64,000 nucleotides of DNA. Source: Mixophyes australis. Lineage: Eukaryota; Chordata; Amphibia; Anura; Limnodynastidae. The stretch spans positions 365,016,124 through 365,080,123 of the forward strand of contig JAVHZZ010000002.1 in assembly GCA_036250195.1 (NCBI GenBank), written 5' to 3'. Below the pieces are notes generated by a model, which saw only the letters and a program-made list of their open reading frames with translations, did not search any database and was not told the DNA's origin. Positions within the stretch are counted from its first letter, which is position 1, and every line of letters begins with the position of its first letter. Below, in pieces: positions 1 to 11,706 of the stretch. A program made the translations under genes and the position numbers.

Positions 1-282
1 CATTTTTTATGTCCTTCTGTATGGTGACTGTGTGTGAATAGCCCAATTCCCCACATTGTACCAGGAATCTATGTAGTGTTATATGATATTATTTATGGGA
101 GTGTATACTGAAGTTATTGATTTTACATGCTCTGTTTCAGGGGTTTTGTACTGTTTGTATTTAAAGTGAACTAGAGCCTGTGAGTTTTACTGTATTCAAA
201 TGACACATTTCTATTTGTATTTTAGTGAAAGCCACTTTGTTTCCATACTATTATTTCTTAAATTGAGATGTCACTAACAATT
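1..282. other. Non-coding, no feature recognised
   Basis: AT-rich sequence without a long ORF, inverted repeat or recognisable element. It ends where the 888-bp duplication begins. Confidence 0.5.
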
Positions 283-1170
283 TATCAGTAATACTTTTTC
301 AACAGACTTTCAATTCAGTTTATGATTATTAAACATGTTAGAACATTTTCAAACACTGTTTGTTGCATAGCATCATGCTAGTGTTGATGTAATCTGATGT
401 ATAGAAAGTGAAGTCTCTGTTTCACTAGTAAAGAGTCGGTCGTCTTAGTTGATTGCCCTTAGCTCAATAATCCCATGACAATTCCTGAAAACTCCACTAT
501 AGGGACAAAAACCTATTAACAACACAATTTTGGAAAATAAGAGATGTTCAATATTTTACATCTGCCATTTTTAATAATGAATCACTAAAATTGATAATTT
601 TGATCGGATAATACAATGTTACTATTGTGGCTTAAGGGAGCATTAAACTTGTATGAATGCTGCTTTATATAAAATAATTAATAAATTGCACAGAGACGTA
701 TGTTAAAGATCTTATACCTTGTGCTGTTTCACATGATATTTACATTTGCTGTGCAGTTAAATAAAAGCTATTGTTCCCTGTTATTACTCATATCAGGCTG
801 AGGAGGGGCTGCAATTTCCTTCAGTTGGATTAATAAGTCTGCAGGGTATACATAGAAATTTTCCTTTACAATCACAACTTGAATGGAATTCATAAAGTGT
901 TTTTTTTCCTCCCAATGTTTAAAAAAGTGTTACAAACTTCTAAATATCATTATTTTCACAAAAGAAGAAATGTTCTTTTGTGGATATGCCGTTAATGAAA
1001 ACAGAAATACAAATATCTTGCTTCTAATGCAAAATATTTGTTATTTAGTTGACTTTTGTTGCTCTGTAGATGATTTTTTTATGGTGCTAGAAAAGTAGTG
1101 GAAGTATGAAAAAAGAAATTGTATTTTCTTTATAAGTAAATCAATAGACTAAAACTATAACAAAAATAAT
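283..1170. repeat. 888-bp tandem duplication, copy 1
   Basis: This block is repeated immediately downstream with an offset of exactly 888 bases. Comparing the copies by eye I found two substitutions: T at 713 against C at 1601, and C at 851 against A at 1739. Each copy holds the same 71-codon ORF (883-1098 here), which resembles no known protein and is probably a chance ORF. The junctions are clean: homology breaks at 282/283 and after 2058. I see no inverted repeats or poly-A tail, so this looks like a segmental tandem duplication (or an assembly duplication) and not a transposon. Confidence 0.95.
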
Positions 1171-2058
1171 TATCAGTAATACTTTTTCAACAGACTTTCA
1201 ATTCAGTTTATGATTATTAAACATGTTAGAACATTTTCAAACACTGTTTGTTGCATAGCATCATGCTAGTGTTGATGTAATCTGATGTATAGAAAGTGAA
1301 GTCTCTGTTTCACTAGTAAAGAGTCGGTCGTCTTAGTTGATTGCCCTTAGCTCAATAATCCCATGACAATTCCTGAAAACTCCACTATAGGGACAAAAAC
1401 CTATTAACAACACAATTTTGGAAAATAAGAGATGTTCAATATTTTACATCTGCCATTTTTAATAATGAATCACTAAAATTGATAATTTTGATCGGATAAT
1501 ACAATGTTACTATTGTGGCTTAAGGGAGCATTAAACTTGTATGAATGCTGCTTTATATAAAATAATTAATAAATTGCACAGAGACGTATGTTAAAGATCT
1601 CATACCTTGTGCTGTTTCACATGATATTTACATTTGCTGTGCAGTTAAATAAAAGCTATTGTTCCCTGTTATTACTCATATCAGGCTGAGGAGGGGCTGC
1701 AATTTCCTTCAGTTGGATTAATAAGTCTGCAGGGTATAAATAGAAATTTTCCTTTACAATCACAACTTGAATGGAATTCATAAAGTGTTTTTTTTCCTCC
1801 CAATGTTTAAAAAAGTGTTACAAACTTCTAAATATCATTATTTTCACAAAAGAAGAAATGTTCTTTTGTGGATATGCCGTTAATGAAAACAGAAATACAA
1901 ATATCTTGCTTCTAATGCAAAATATTTGTTATTTAGTTGACTTTTGTTGCTCTGTAGATGATTTTTTTATGGTGCTAGAAAAGTAGTGGAAGTATGAAAA
2001 AAGAAATTGTATTTTCTTTATAAGTAAATCAATAGACTAAAACTATAACAAAAATAAT
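1171..2058. repeat. 888-bp tandem duplication, copy 2
   Basis: Second unit of the head-to-tail duplication. It carries C at 1601 and A at 1739 where copy 1 has T and C, and is otherwise the same as far as I can read. Two true differences would argue against a simple assembly artefact, although the two haplotypes of one allele collapsed in tandem would look the same. Confidence 0.95.
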
Positions 2059-3119
2059 AGTGTATTTAAAAATCACAAGTGACAGATGATATTAGATTTG
2101 CCAAATTCTACTGACTGACTGAAACTAAAAAAAACCTGTGGTCCTGAATAAGGCATACTCCCATTTGTAGCACATTTTTGTGTTTTTTAGACACAGTGCA
2201 TGCTCAGAAAGTGAAAGTAATTAACGTATATTCAGACCTGAACTTTTTGGCACTTACGACTGGGAGGGAAAAGGTGTACTAACGTAAGCACTATACAGTA
2301 AGGGCGTGTTTGAGCAATTACGTTCTTGACGTTGATTACTGTTTTCTTCCCAGACTTTTCTAGCACGTCCTGTGGAGTTTGCAATGTTTCTAGCTGTCTT
2401 AAAGACTTCACCCTCTTGTCCTTCGATATTGTCACAATGTTGTAAGACCTTTCCTTTTACTTTTTTCCACTACAGCCTCTCTCAGCTAAGACTCCATTTG
2501 CCTGTAAGACTATGTTTGCACCATTATGGATGATGTCACCATTTCCTTTTTGCCATGTTTTTTCTTCATTGTTTCTTTAGATCTGTTTTACCATGTTCCT
2601 TGGCATGGACCTGTCTCCCCTTATGCCTATCTTGATATACTCATGATATTTAAGTGATCACATTGTAACTGGTTTTATTGCTTAACCTTCTAGCTGTTTG
2701 ATAGTTACTGTAATGCTTTTGTCATTGAGGGTGCGCAGTCCTTGGTGGCCTTAACATGACTTCTATATAGACTGAGAGTTTTAAGTGTTTATTTCTACCT
2801 CCTTAGCTATGGATGGACCTGCCAAGCATGGCGCGTTCTTCTCATTGTTTTCTGTTTCCACCCCAATATCCTTTTCTCTCCTCCCTTAGGCTAATTGTTA
2901 GCTGTTTTATCATTGTCCTTTGAATGTCAGTTACTTTTCCCACATACTCCCTGGCACACAGGATGTGCCCATTCCAGTTCACGAGACTAGAGATCTGCTT
3001 GTCAGTCTCGCAGCTGCCCGTCCCAACACCCATCCCAGTACTAAAATGTCTCTCCTTTCATCCCTCAACCAACATTTTTGCTTTGCAAATTATCCTTGGG
3101 TTTTCTGGTAGCTTATTCC
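2059..3119. other. Non-coding; perhaps 5' part of an L1 element
   Basis: No convincing coding sequence. The stretch from about 2450 is richer in pyrimidines and leads directly into L1 ORF2 similarity at 3134, so it may be a decayed 5' region of that LINE. I see no motif that proves it. Confidence 0.3.
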
Positions 3120-4660
3120 CCCTCATGCCAGCTATGACCCTTAATTTCGTTCCCCTAAATGTGAATGGGCTTAATATTGCTCAGAGACACAATGGCCATG
3201 CAATATTTTAGGAAGCATAAAAGCTCATATTGTTTTGCTCCAAGAAACACATTTTATCCATTCACACCCAGGACATATTAACAAGAACTTCACACAAGCA
3301 TACTATTCGACACTGTCAGAGACACTGCCATTTTATTCCACTCCTCTTTTGTACCCTTCACTTTAGATTCTACAGTTCTGGATGATCAGGGCAGATATGC
3401 GATACAATATCCCGGCTACCAGTCATGATATCTTTGGTGTATGCCCAAAAGTGGGACAGACTGCTTACTTTGGTGAATGTTTCACTCGGCAGCCAGAGGT
3501 CATGCCATAATAGAGGGGGTATTATTTGCCAAACTGTTAGCTAATAGACTTGCTCAGTCATTCCCTTGCTAGTTTACCTGGATTTTTGCTTTTGACTCTT
3601 GTCCCCCCACACTGGTGGCGGCTTTCAGTGCAGAAAAAGCTTTCAACAGAGTTTTTTTGCCAATTCATGCATCAAACTCTCTACACAGTCGGTATCAAAG
3701 CTCCCTTTTCCATGGCATCGGTTCTTGCTAATGGGTGTGCCTCCCCCTCATTTCCTATTACAAATGGTACGAGACATAGTTGCCCATCGTTGCTACTACT
3801 CTTTGCCTTGATGATGGAGCCACTCGATACGTGAACTAACAATAATTACAATATTTCAGACATTCTGGTTGGCCCTCGAGAGCAGGTCTCTTTAAGGAGA
3901 CAATGTACTTGTCACAACTACAAACCCACAAGTCTCTATCCCTGTATTGTTGAATAAAATTATGGAATATGCCTATAAAATTTTAAGATCAACACCGATA
4001 AGACAGAAGCTCTTAAACTCAACATTCTCCTCGAAGCCCCGCAACATTTAAAAAGCACCTTCAAATTCATTTGGCGACCCCAGAAAATGAATTACTTGAG
4101 GATTTATTTAACTAAACATTATGACAAATTGTTTGCTAAATCTCCCTCTTTTAGATAGCCTTAAAAAAGACCTCACCATATGGAATTAATTTCATTCCCT
4201 GGATAAGTAGAGTGGCAGCCATGAAAATTTAGTTGTTCCCTAGGTTGATTTACTTTTTCAGGCACTCCCTGTTCTCTACCCTCAGAGATGCTCAAACACA
4301 AATTTCACATTTTATCTGGTCTTGCAGGCATCCGAGTGTCCACCAGAGGGCCCTCTTTCACCACTTTCACTATGGAGGCTTTGGTCCTACTTGCCTCCAC
4401 AAATACTATTTGGCTATTCTCCTCACAGGCCAATCTCTCCCATCGGATGTGGGCTGATGTGGAAATAGACCTTTTTATTATGTCGTCTCACTATGCTTTA
4501 TACTTGCTGGACTCCAATAACCTGCCCCCTATTTAAAAAACTTCCCCCTACAATTCAGTTCTCTATTTGGAGATATTATGTGCGCTTTTTCTGACTAACT
4601 CAAAATCCTTAGAGAATGGTACCTTTGTGGCACGACCCCTCCTTTCTGACTAGAACCTAG
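3120..4660 (+). pseudogene. L1-type LINE ORF2 remnant
   Basis: A decayed L1 (non-LTR retrotransposon) ORF2 reads left to right across several frames. At 3134 the endonuclease start is visible (NFVPLNVNGLN), followed at about 3218 by HIVLLQETHF, the block that carries a catalytic Glu in L1 endonucleases. Reverse-transcriptase remnants follow near 3720-3835 (SPSFPITNGTRHSCPS, then LLFALMMEPL). Post-RT blocks follow at 4055-4110 (FKFIWRPQKMNYL) and 4237-4420 (FPRLIYFFRHSL, then FIW and HYGGFGPTCLHKYYLA). Frames change and stops occur, and the segment between endonuclease and RT is far too short, so the copy is internally deleted and inactive. It ends near a TA/TG microsatellite. The assignment to L1 or the related Tx1 group rests on these motifs only. 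Confidence 0.8.
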
Positions 4661-4757
4661 AAATTTTGCAGACTGGACAAAACACACCGTTTTCCCAGAG
4701 TTCCCTGAGCTCTGTGATCACCTACACCTTTCCCATGGCTCCTTTTATTAATACCTT

Positions 4758-4761
<4 letters not shown>

Positions 4762-4812
<51 letters not shown>

Positions 4813-4820
4813 CGTGCGTG
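4762..4820. repeat. (TA)n(TG)n microsatellite
   Basis: About 17 TA units run into about 10 TG/CG units. It lies just past the end of the L1 remnant. Confidence 0.95.
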
Positions 4821-7800
4821 TAAGTGTAACTGGCATTCCTGGACTTGAAAATATTACCGACACCTGCTATACTATGACACTGGCCATGTCCTCTGTGGGC
4901 TGACCACACACCCTCTCTGGCAGTTGACCATGCCCCTAATATGGTGTTACCATGCCCCTTTTCCATGGTGGCATACAACTTCTCTCTTAATCCTTTATGG
5001 AGGGTGCCCCAAGAAGCTGATGTACTGGGGGACCCAAATTCCTCTTAGCACTCCTGACTGCCAGCACATTATTCTAAGTGATTGAATGGTGCTCCAGAGG
5101 ACCAAGTGATTTCAGTAGGGGGGATTCTGGGCATGAGAACCATTCCCCAAGTGCATTCATAATTCCAGAAACTCTTAAACTATCTCTAAAATGTATCCCC
5201 ATAGCACCACTTACTACTTTACTGCTACCAAGTGAGATACCAAGGAGAATAAAGCCTACACCCCCTATCTAACAACAAAATTACTGTGCCAAAAGTTCCT
5301 TCAGCAAAAGCAACACCTCAAAGTTTTCCTAGCCAATTCCTCTTTTGCTTTTAAATATAAGATTATTTTATTCTTGAATAAGGTGCAAACAATACTCTAC
5401 CTTCCTAGTTTTTGTGTACAACAACATTTTATAGAACAGGATGAAAGTTGTGTTAAACAGGTATAAGTACAGTAAGCAAAGTCTGCAACGTACCAGTGCA
5501 GGACACAGATTGAGTGACCCAAATAAAAGGCACATAGACTTTGGAATATTATTTGACTTTATCTGAATCAGTAGATTGTGAGGAGCAAGTAAAGTGTAAA
5601 TCAGTTCAGCTGAAGAAATGAAAACTACAACGCATGCCAAATGTCTTTGTGTAGCAATAAAACCTGGTTTTCTAGTTGTCCAAAATAACACGTGAAAAGC
5701 AAATTGGAAACTCTTTTTTTCCCCAGAAGTCAGTGTTCCAATTACTGCCAAATAGCTTGCACTTGAAGGATCCCTACATATTAATTTCAGGAAAGTGAGG
5801 GCTTATTGAATTACCTAGAACAGTCTGCGGCTCTTCTCTCTGCATGTAAATCATTTTGCGTGCAAACAGAAGACATGGAGTCATTTTTATTTTATTGCTA
5901 GAGGGGATAGTGGAAAACATTCAAATGCTGGTGTTACTTTTGAGACAATATAATTCTATGTTTACACAATATTTCTGCTGGCATGGAACAACACTTATAT
6001 ACACTCTACATTTAATATAATACATTATTAACACGTTAAAAATTCATGTGAACTTTAGAAATAAATCTTTAGATTTCATTGATAAGTGGTATGTTTATTA
6101 ATCTTAGGTTTGAGCTTCTTTAGACAATCTGAAATTAACTGCTTGAGATACAGTAGTGGTGCCTTGAGAATTAACATAAATGTTTTAGGTTTCATGTGTG
6201 CACTCTCACTATCCTGCTAGTCAGGATTGGAGCAATGATAATTAAAAATATATATTGAAAAAAATCTTAAAATGTAAGATCTAGATAACTCAAATGGGCA
6301 TTAAATTGTACTTAGCCCCATAATATTCATGCGTTAACAATTGGGACACAAATAGATATGCCCCAGATCCACCCAGGCCACATCCCCAATTTGCAGGAAA
6401 ATGCTCTTAATTTTCTGTCTCCAATATAGAAAAGCATGTGTCTGGCTTGGATAAAAATATCCTGCCCTACAAATGCTAGGAATGGAAGTTGATCAAATAG
6501 ATATGAGTATCTCAATTGTTAAAGAGTTATATGAATGAGTAAGTGTGATGATGATGGATGACAAGAATAGTACTTACTTCTGTGAGAAGTTATGTAGCTG
6601 TCAAAGGGATTCTGCTTAATTTGATAAGTGATCTTATCTGTAGTAAACCACGATAATATGCCTCAATAGGCAAGACACAAAAGTTAAGTTTACATTACTG
6701 GGAAATATGCATGGTATGAAATTTGTGGAATTGCCAATGAGAAAGGAAATTGTTCTGTAATGATAAAAGTAGCTGTTTTCTTAGGAAAATATTACTGTAC
6801 ATTACTGGATCTATAGATGGATGCATTTACCTCTATATCCTGATTAAATATCCTCCATCTGCTCCTTTATTCAAAGGTCATAAAGCCCAGTGTAGCTGTG
6901 AAAAGCCGGTGCTTTTATATAAAATGATGCACATTACATCACAGATGGTTTCTGGTCTCTGTTAAATTGTAAATAATACTCATTGTGTATCTCCAAGAGT
7001 GTTGCACATCAGTTGGGTCTTGCTTGATAACATCTTTTGTTCCATTCATTCATAATAAACTTCAATCCTGCTAAGAATGAAGTAAGAGCTGCACTCATAC
7101 CTTCACCGTAAAACTAAACTGACTTTCATGTCAGAGAGTTGGATTTATCTTAATATCCCCATTAAGGCTGTTATTATCAAAACCATTAGCTGTTATTATT
7201 AGTTAAATAAATTGTTTTTATAGAATCCACCTCAAAAAAATGTTTCCTACAAATACCTTTTGGCAATGGGATTATGGTATATTGTATAGCTTACTGGTAG
7301 ATACTGTCAAAGTCGAATCATTGGATGAAAGAAAGTATATCGATTAATATTGTTTTACCGTGCGATTGCAATCAGTATTCCATGTGTCATGGCGCAATCG
7401 TACGATAAATAACGCACGCATACACTCGCACTTACACATTCACTTATATATATAGTTCATATTTATTAAGGTTTCAATCCACATTCATTTATTAGTAAAA
7501 TATATTAGATTGTTTATTTTTGCATATATAATACTGTAGTAAAGGTATTTATGGTTCAGGTGTTTTAAAAGGTAAAGAGTTTGGTCTCATATTAAAGCTT
7601 ATTTAACCAGCATTAACCCGGTGTAGACGGAATACTGATCGCATCCAGCGATCGTAAGATACAAGCAATATGAGATTAATGCTCAAAAATACTTTTGTGT
7701 GGGTCAGTTTGAACTGGTCATTCAGAGTCAAAACATGTGAACAATGGGGTGGGGGAAGTCTCCCCTCACCCTTTGTAAAGATCAAATGAACTGCCCTATA

Positions 7801-8971
7801 ACTTTCAAGGAACTGGAATATCATTAACCCTGGACCAATGAAGACCTCACTAAGTGTTATCTGTACAGTATATACAAGCATGCTGGCTTTTGTTCTACCT
7901 CTCTTTGATCCTGGCAACGTGAGAGCATGGCTGTATTCACTAGAGCAGGAACACTATAGGGAAGATGTAATGCATTTGGTAATTTTATACTTTCCTGCTT
8001 TAATGTAACATCTTTAATATGTAATAATGACTTGCTGTAAAATCCTGCTATATTTTGCAATTAAATACATTGTGCGTTGGAACCACACAATCACATTGGA
8101 CAATGTTTTACTGGTAAGCGATAAAATTACTTTAATAATACAGATGGTGGACCTTCCTCTACTACTCAATAGTTTTGCCTGTGCTCCTTGAGACAGTGAG
8201 ATTGTAAATAGGAATTGCCATTTTTGATAAGCAGTAAATCCTGCTCTGTGGAATTCTCATCTGATTTTTTTTTTCTTTTATTAAACTAGTTGCTCATTCT
8301 ATAGGGTAATATTTATAGTCAATTGGTATGGAATATTGTACAAGGAAAAGACAGCTTTAAAAATTAACAGATGACAAATATCATACTCACAACTAATGGT
8401 TTAGAAATACATAAATAATTTTTAATTCAGAAATAAAGCATTATAAAACATTGTCTTTTTTCCACTATGTGGGACTAAAATGAGAATTTGTGTGAAATGT
8501 TTCCTGTAGGAAAGTTATGTCAATAGATTTTTCCTGAGTTTGCTGGGTTTAAACCTATGGCATTTACTGTAAATAAATTAAGGGTGGTGATTAGTGACCA
8601 TTTGTGGAAGATTTTCTAATTTACAAAAGTAATAACTTTAAATTAATAGATGTAATTTACAAAGGAAGGAATGAACTAAATAGAGTAGTTTACAATGGAA
8701 TTAACCGCCTTTGCCAGTGGCTCATCATCTTTTGTTGTAATGTAACATATAAAATCATCTACAGTGATAACAATTGAAATATAACTTGTATATGCTTAGC
8801 TATACAGTATATATAATAGAAAAATATCAATTCTCAATACAGGAATGGGGAGATGGATAAAATACTACCAAATAATGTATTCTGGAATGTCTAGGGATTT
8901 TTCTATTATATCTGGGAATCTCCCTTCATTGTAGCTGGAAAAGGATCAATAGAAAATAAACTATAAAAACC

Positions 8972-8972
<1 letters not shown>
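4821..8972. other. Long non-coding stretch, no gene recognised
   Basis: Mostly unique-looking AT-rich DNA. The longest ORF (5368-5751, minus, 127 codons) has no family motif and I treat it as chance. At 7371-7381 and 7629-7639 an 11-base inverted match (ATCAGTATTCC / GGAATACTGAT) lies in a slightly more GC-rich patch (7340-7920), possibly an old transposon, but I cannot define its ends. The segment 5800-5890 has TAAT- and octamer-like words but nothing decisive. Confidence 0.4.
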
Positions 8973-9021
<49 letters not shown>

Positions 9022-9024
9022 TAA
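8973..9024. repeat. (TG)n(TA)n microsatellite with AAAT tail
   Basis: TGTGTG followed by about 17 TA units and a short AAAT/AATA run. Confidence 0.95.
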
Positions 9025-11110
9025 TATTAGGCAGTGAGGACATATAGGAAGGAATTCATATGCTAATGATGTGCCACAGAGTGACTGGGTGCTCAGGGTG
9101 AGATATCATCACATTCCTTGCCCCCATAGATGTGCCCAGGAAAATCTGCGATGATCAGGTACCATATTACTTGGTAATGAGAGCAATCAGACATCACGGT
9201 GATGTCTGGCAGTTCAACGCTAGCAATTGAAATCCCCAAAATAGTATCAATAAATGTAGGATAGGAATCCTTACCTGCAGTGAGCTTTGTGATGTAATAA
9301 CATTCGCTAAGATCTCTGCCCCCACCTTGTAGTATGTACATAGTTTGGTGTACCAGTAGTAAAGGCACACAGTGGGCATTACATTTGGTAGACAGATTGA
9401 AATTTTGCAAGGCGATATGTTTCTCATTTATTATTTGTGATGTTTCCATCTTTGGCTCTGCAGCTCTTGCAAAACCGTATGAATTAGTCTCAAACCAAAT
9501 CACTTTAATGTAGCAGCTGCTTGCAAGTTTAACTCCAGGATTCATACAATTTGAGTTAAATTATAAAGACAAGATGCAAATGTGTGCTTTGTTTAAAGGC
9601 TATAGATTAAATTTAGTATTAATTTGCATAATGTAGGCAGTATTGACCTTCTTGTAATATGAAAATGATTAAAGTGTCTAAATGTAATAAAATGCTTTTT
9701 GCCAAGGGTATCTGGTTTAATTCATTAATGGTAGTCTAAACCAATGTTCTCACATGGGAGCTAGTTTATGTGATGTGATGTAAAAACAAGCACAACACAA
9801 TTCTACCATCAAAGGGCCATACATGTTTTTCATGTTTCCCAGTCAAAAGGGCAATTTGAAGAGATTTGTAGAAACTAAGTGAAGACAGTCTCAAAAGAAA
9901 TGTGTATTTCGATCTACATTGTACATATCATTTAGAGGTAAATCCTGCACTGATTCAGTTGACATTCTAGAGATATTCTACAGGTACAAAATAATAATTT
10001 GCACTTGCCTATTCCCACTGTCTGTTTTAAGGCACTTAAGAAACAATCCACACCTACATGACGCATGATATAAGTCAGTTTATAAGCAATCAGAAACAGA
10101 GTGCTGGAAAAGAGTCTGGAAGAAGACAAAAATGATGCATTACGTTTAGTCACTCGCCCTAAATCATCCGTCTTCCACCAGGTGATGAACGCTAAAGTAA
10201 GTTACCATGTGATATCTACACAGGCTATGAATCTATTAATACACTCAATGTGCATGAGCCCCATAGATATAAAGATCATCTCATATAAATGACTTAGACT
10301 ATGCTTAGATTACCTTGGTTTCTAATGCATGGGATCTGCACAAGTTTACATTGACAAGAGTGTGAAAAACACATTTCAGAACAATAGCAACCATGGGAAT
10401 ATTTATGCTGCAGGAAAGAGCTGTACACAAATATGTGCTAAGCACAAACACAAAAGCAACAAAAAAAGAAATGCTTATTTGCAATCCACCTGTCAACTGT
10501 AAATGGGTTAATAATGATAAAATATTAACTCTCAGATTGCCTTTTCACCCTCATTATGATAATTGTGCCTTCTGCAGAGTCCCTGTGATGAAAACAATTT
10601 CTAAAATGTCATCACAATTTATTTAATTTGCCATTAATCCATGCATGTCTGGATAATCACTGTTTCCTATGATTTTTAACATTAATCTGATGTTATCCGT
10701 AGCGTAATCAGGTTAATTAAAAAAGAAACCACAGCATCAAGTCATAACACTATCCTGATCTGTGTAAATATTGACTTACTATGGGAGCATAAGACCGCCC
10801 AGGGCTTCTCTGAGGCATTGTGCTGTGCGTACCTTATTCACAGTAAGCAAGTTGAATACTAATATGTCTGCTGCTAAAAGATAAAGAACCAGCACAATGT
10901 CACAAGTTCAGCAAGTTTCTGTGTGTAATCCAGTGTTTCGGGACGCTTCATATTAATTTACCAAGGCATAATAATACAAAACACATCTGAATATTTTGTT
11001 TCTTTATTTATCTACATAGTGTGGAATGGTACCAGCCATGGTGAACCAGGAACCAAAAGAAATTAATCTAATGAGAGTTGGCTGAATATATTATGTGTGA
11101 TGCTAAAAGC
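9025..11110. other. Non-coding stretch; candidate conserved islands only
   Basis: An open frame of 150 codons lies on the minus strand at 9093-9545, but it shows no recognisable domain, signal peptide or splice context, so I do not call a gene. Two stretches (about 9540-9720 and 10530-10740) are free of repeats and rich in TAAT, octamer-like (ATTTGCAT, ATGCAAAT) and ATTA words. That composition is common in vertebrate conserved non-coding elements; this is a guess from texture and not from alignment. Confidence 0.3.

Positions 11111-11142
<32 letters not shown>
11111..11142. repeat. (CA)n microsatellite
   Basis: About 15 CA units, with one G interruption near the right end. Confidence 0.95.
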
Positions 11143-11218
11143 GCAATGTTTAAGCACATATTTCTGTACGCATGCATAATCATATCCCAGCACTAAATAC
11201 AGTTTTATATATCTCACA

Positions 11219-11706
11219 CTATGGGGTCTATTTAATAAGACCTGCCCATAATGAATATTTTCTATGGATGCTTATCACAGTGATAGAAAATCTTATTTCG
11301 CCCAATTTCGCCCAAAAAAGGTTGTTAGGTCAGCTGAGTGATGCTCAGCTCCCCAGCGATATTGGCTGGCGGCCATAAGGGGACGTTTACTGTTCACCAG
11401 GCTGCTGTAGTGTCCTGAGCATGTATGAGCCAGATTGCCGATTCACATATTCACACTGGAACTGGAAGCCCAGACTATTGTTCCAGATTAGAAAAAATAA
11501 ATAAATAAAGTAAAAAATAAATAAATAAGAAAAAATTAGAGAAAAGTGAAAAACTTAATTTAAAAAAAAAATAATTGAAATTTATTTTATTAATAAAGCA
11601 TTTTCTCTGGTGCTAACCCCCGGCTATCGCTATCCTGGGAGAGCAATATCGATAGGAGAAGAGAGGTGGTACTTATATAAGCTTCCCCTATTTGATAGAC
11701 TCCTTT
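11219..11706. mobile_element. Possible miniature inverted-repeat element
   Basis: The left edge reads GGGGTCTATTTAATAAG and the reverse complement of the right edge reads GGAGTCTATCAAATAGG, an imperfect terminal inverted repeat. The interior holds AAAT-rich low-complexity DNA (11490-11590). I could not find a clear target-site duplication, so the boundaries are provisional. Confidence 0.35.

Noticed and set aside
883..1986. Two identical 71-codon ORFs that might be a duplicated gene
   Set aside because: Identity comes from the 888-bp duplication; the peptide has no family features.
5368..5751. 127-codon minus-strand ORF with hydrophobic stretches
   Set aside because: No motif, no splice or promoter context; probably chance.
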